Shown here: positions 6,027-7,616 of the stretch, piece by piece | Position numbering within the stretch: position 1 is the stretch's first letter | Layout: each line of letters begins with the position of its first letter | Source: Granulicella sp. UBA5172 | GTDB taxonomy: Bacteria; Acidobacteriota; Terriglobia; Terriglobales; Acidobacteriaceae | Assembly: GCA_002413385.1 (NCBI GenBank) | Contig: DHWW01000014.1 | Coordinates: forward strand, 14,676 to 22,291 | Length of the DNA stretch: 7,616 bases | Direction: 5' to 3' | Notes under the pieces: generated by a model | What the model saw: the letters and a program-made list of their open reading frames with translations, nothing else | What the model was told of the DNA's origin: nothing | Databases searched by the model: none | Position numbers and translations under genes: made by a program

Positions 6027-7522
6027 TGAACGTGATCAACTATGGACAACTGTTAGGGCTAGCCTGGCCGGAGATCATCCTTACGGTTACAGCGCTTCTC
6101 GTTGTGGCTGCTGACATTCTTTTCCTCCGCAGATCCAGCATTCGTACGCGCTTTATCGCTTCTGTCGCAATTGCTTCCATCGGCTGTGCCGGGGCCATCC
6201 TCAGATTGCTCCACACCTTCACGCAAGCCACGGTTCTCGGTGGCGTGCTCGTGGCCACTCCCCTCGTAAGTCTGGTTCAGATTGCACTGGTGATCCTGAC
6301 CGTCGCCACGCTCTTCCTCTCCGTGGACTCTACCTTCACCGACCACGTCAGCGAGTTTGTTCTCCTCGTTTTGCTCGCCACCACGGGCATGCTGTTCCTG
6401 GTCGCCTCGCAGGATCTGCTGGTCATCTTCATCTCTCTCGAACTATTGAGCCTGTCGCTCTACATTCTCGCGGGCTTTGATAAGCGCAGCCCCCGGTCCT
6501 CGGAGGCCGCCCTCAAGTATTTTCTCTTCGGCGGAATGTCAGCCGCCTTCATGCTCTACGGCTTCAGTTTGCTGTACGGCTTTTCAAATTCCACCAACCT
6601 CGCGAGCATAGCAAGCGCCATTCATGGCCAGCCTCTGAGCCCCATCCTGATCATCGCCATCGTCACCACCGTGATTGGCTTTGGCTTCAAGATTGCCGCC
6701 GCGCCCTTCCACTTCTGGGCGCCGGACGTCTACCAGGGCGCACCCGTACCCAGCGCTGCTTTCATCGCATCGGGCTCGAAGGTCGCAAGTTTCTTCATCT
6801 TCTTCCAGGTCCTCGTGCTCGGTCTTGCAGGGGCAGAAGGCAATGCCACGTGGTCACATTTTCACAGTGGCTGGGTTCCCGTTCTTGTCGTAGTCGCCGT
6901 CGTCTCCATGCTGCTCGGCAATCTTGTAGCCATTGTGCAGAGCAGCCTCCGCCGCTTGCTCGCCTACTCTGCGGTTGCCCACGCGGGCTATATGCTCCTC
7001 GCATACGTTACCCACACGCAACAGAGTCTTGCCGCGCTCCTCTACTACGTCGCAACCTACTCCCTCGCGACCCTCGGCGTTCTCGGTGTCCTCTCCGTAA
7101 CTGAAAAGCAAATCGGCAACGACAAGATCGCGGATCTCGCCGGGCTTAGCAGGAGAGCGCCTTTCCTCTCCGCATGCCTCACAGTCTTCCTCCTGTCCCT
7201 CGCCGGAATCCCTCCCCTCTCTGGGTTCTTCGCAAAGTTCCTGCTCTTCACCTCGGTTCTCGCAACGAATCCAAGTTCCCATCTCCTGCTGTGGCTGGTG
7301 ATCGTCGCTATTGCGATGAGCGCCGTCTCCCTCTACTACTACCTCAGCGTGCTCAAAAGGGTCTTTGTGTCAGACAAGCCAGCAGAGGCTCCGGAGATTC
7401 AATCGCCTGTTCTCAGCCAGATCGTCGTTGGACTACTTGCTGCGGGTGTGGTCCTTCTCGGCTGCGCACCGGATTTGATCCTGACCCCGATCCTGAACGT
7501 GATTCACGCCTCCGGTCTGTAA
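6026..7522 (+). CDS. nuoN: NADH-quinone oxidoreductase subunit N
   Basis: This is the antiporter-like pump subunit closest to the quinone end of the arm (ND2-like), 498 residues against 485 in E. coli, with about 14 membrane helices. Hallmark residues are all present: E139 in TM5 (ISLELLSLSLYILAGF), K222 in TM7 (GFGFKIAAAPFHFWAPDVYQG), K252 in TM8 (SGSKVASFF) and K404 in TM12 (GIPPLSGFFAKF). Lysine at the last place, where NuoM has glutamate, is the usual NuoN signature. H319 lies in YSAVAHAGYM, after the SLRRLLAYS broken-helix segment. The motif APDVYQGAPVP is diagnostic of the NuoN family. I chose the ATG at 6026 because GGGAGG at 6014-6019 is spaced for it. An upstream in-frame ATG at 6020 would add Met-Val. 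It is the last gene of the visible operon and ends with TAA. Confidence 0.97.
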   Translation: MNVINYGQLLGLAWPEIILTVTALLVVAADILFLRRSSIRTRFIASVAIASIGCAGAILRLLHTFTQATVLGGVLVATPLVSLVQIALVILTVATLFLSVDSTFTDHVSEFVLLVLLATTGMLFLVASQDLLVIFISLELLSLSLYILAGFDKRSPRSSEAALKYFLFGGMSAAFMLYGFSLLYGFSNSTNLASIASAIHGQPLSPILIIAIVTTVIGFGFKIAAAPFHFWAPDVYQGAPVPSAAFIASGSKVASFFIFFQVLVLGLAGAEGNATWSHFHSGWVPVLVVVAVVSMLLGNLVAIVQSSLRRLLAYSAVAHAGYMLLAYVTHTQQSLAALLYYVATYSLATLGVLGVLSVTEKQIGNDKIADLAGLSRRAPFLSACLTVFLLSLAGIPPLSGFFAKFLLFTSVLATNPSSHLLLWLVIVAIAMSAVSLYYYLSVLKRVFVSDKPAEAPEIQSPVLSQIVVGLLAAGVVLLGCAPDLILTPILNVIHASGL

Positions 7523-7616
7523 TTCGCCTACCTCATTCCCTTCGAAGACTGTTTGAGGTTGACCTGCCTAGAGCATCTTTCCAGTGAGTACCCAGCGAAG
7601 GTGCTGTCATCTCGAC
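7523..7616. other. Non-coding tail after nuoN
   Basis: No gene start is supported in these 94 bases. A weak eight-base inverted repeat (7572-7579 with 7598-7605, one G-U pair, 18-base loop) is present, but no run of T follows it, so I do not call it an intrinsic terminator. The operon may end here or continue past the window. Confidence 0.5.

Noticed and set aside
7559..7590. TTGACC as a -35 element of a downstream promoter
   Set aside because: No acceptable -10 sequence lies 16-18 bases further on.
7531..7605. Possible terminator or regulatory hairpins after nuoN
   Set aside because: CCTCA/TGAGG (7531-7535 with 7554-7558) and AGCATCTT/AAGGTGCT (7572-7579 with 7598-7605) are short with 18-base loops, and neither is followed by a T-run.

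Overview
This window is the distal, membrane-arm half of a bacterial respiratory complex I operon (NADH:quinone oxidoreductase, nuo). Everything is on the + strand. The order is the 3' part of nuoJ, then nuoK, nuoL, a first nuoM, a second divergent nuoM (called nuoM2 here) and nuoN. A 94-base non-coding tail follows. No RNA genes, mobile elements, CRISPR arrays or phage genes were seen.

The genes are tightly packed and look translationally coupled. nuoJ/nuoK and nuoL/nuoM share ATGA overlaps, nuoM and nuoM2 are two bases apart, and nuoM2/nuoN share one base (TAATG). The only real gap is 111 bases between nuoK and nuoL. It is clearly more AT-rich than its surroundings and holds an unrecognised 35-codon ORF that ends in an ATGA overlap with nuoL.

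The main point of interest is that the cassette encodes four antiporter-like subunits (NuoL, NuoM, NuoM2, NuoN) instead of three. NuoL also has a C-terminal lateral-helix region about 27-32 residues longer than in ordinary complex I. That is roughly the length needed to reach across one extra pump subunit, and the longer region contains two similar motifs 26 residues apart. This fits the published class of modified complex I cassettes with a second NuoM and an elongated NuoL helix (Chadwick and co-workers, 2018), for which translocation of a fifth proton per NADH was hypothesised. NuoM2 lacks the otherwise invariant TM7 lysine (leucine instead) and has an unusual TM5 lysine, so whether the fourth subunit pumps in the usual way is open.

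The organism is probably a moderately high-GC, respiring bacterium. Two nuoM genes in this order are known from Acidobacteria and Nitrospirae, among others. The protein style suggests an acidobacterium of the Terriglobales type, but this is a judgement from memory and not proven by the window. The genes work together: NuoJ and NuoK link the quinone-site movements (subunits NuoH/A, outside the window) to the pump chain, and NuoN, NuoM2, NuoM and NuoL would form the proton-pumping arm, tied together by the NuoL lateral helix.
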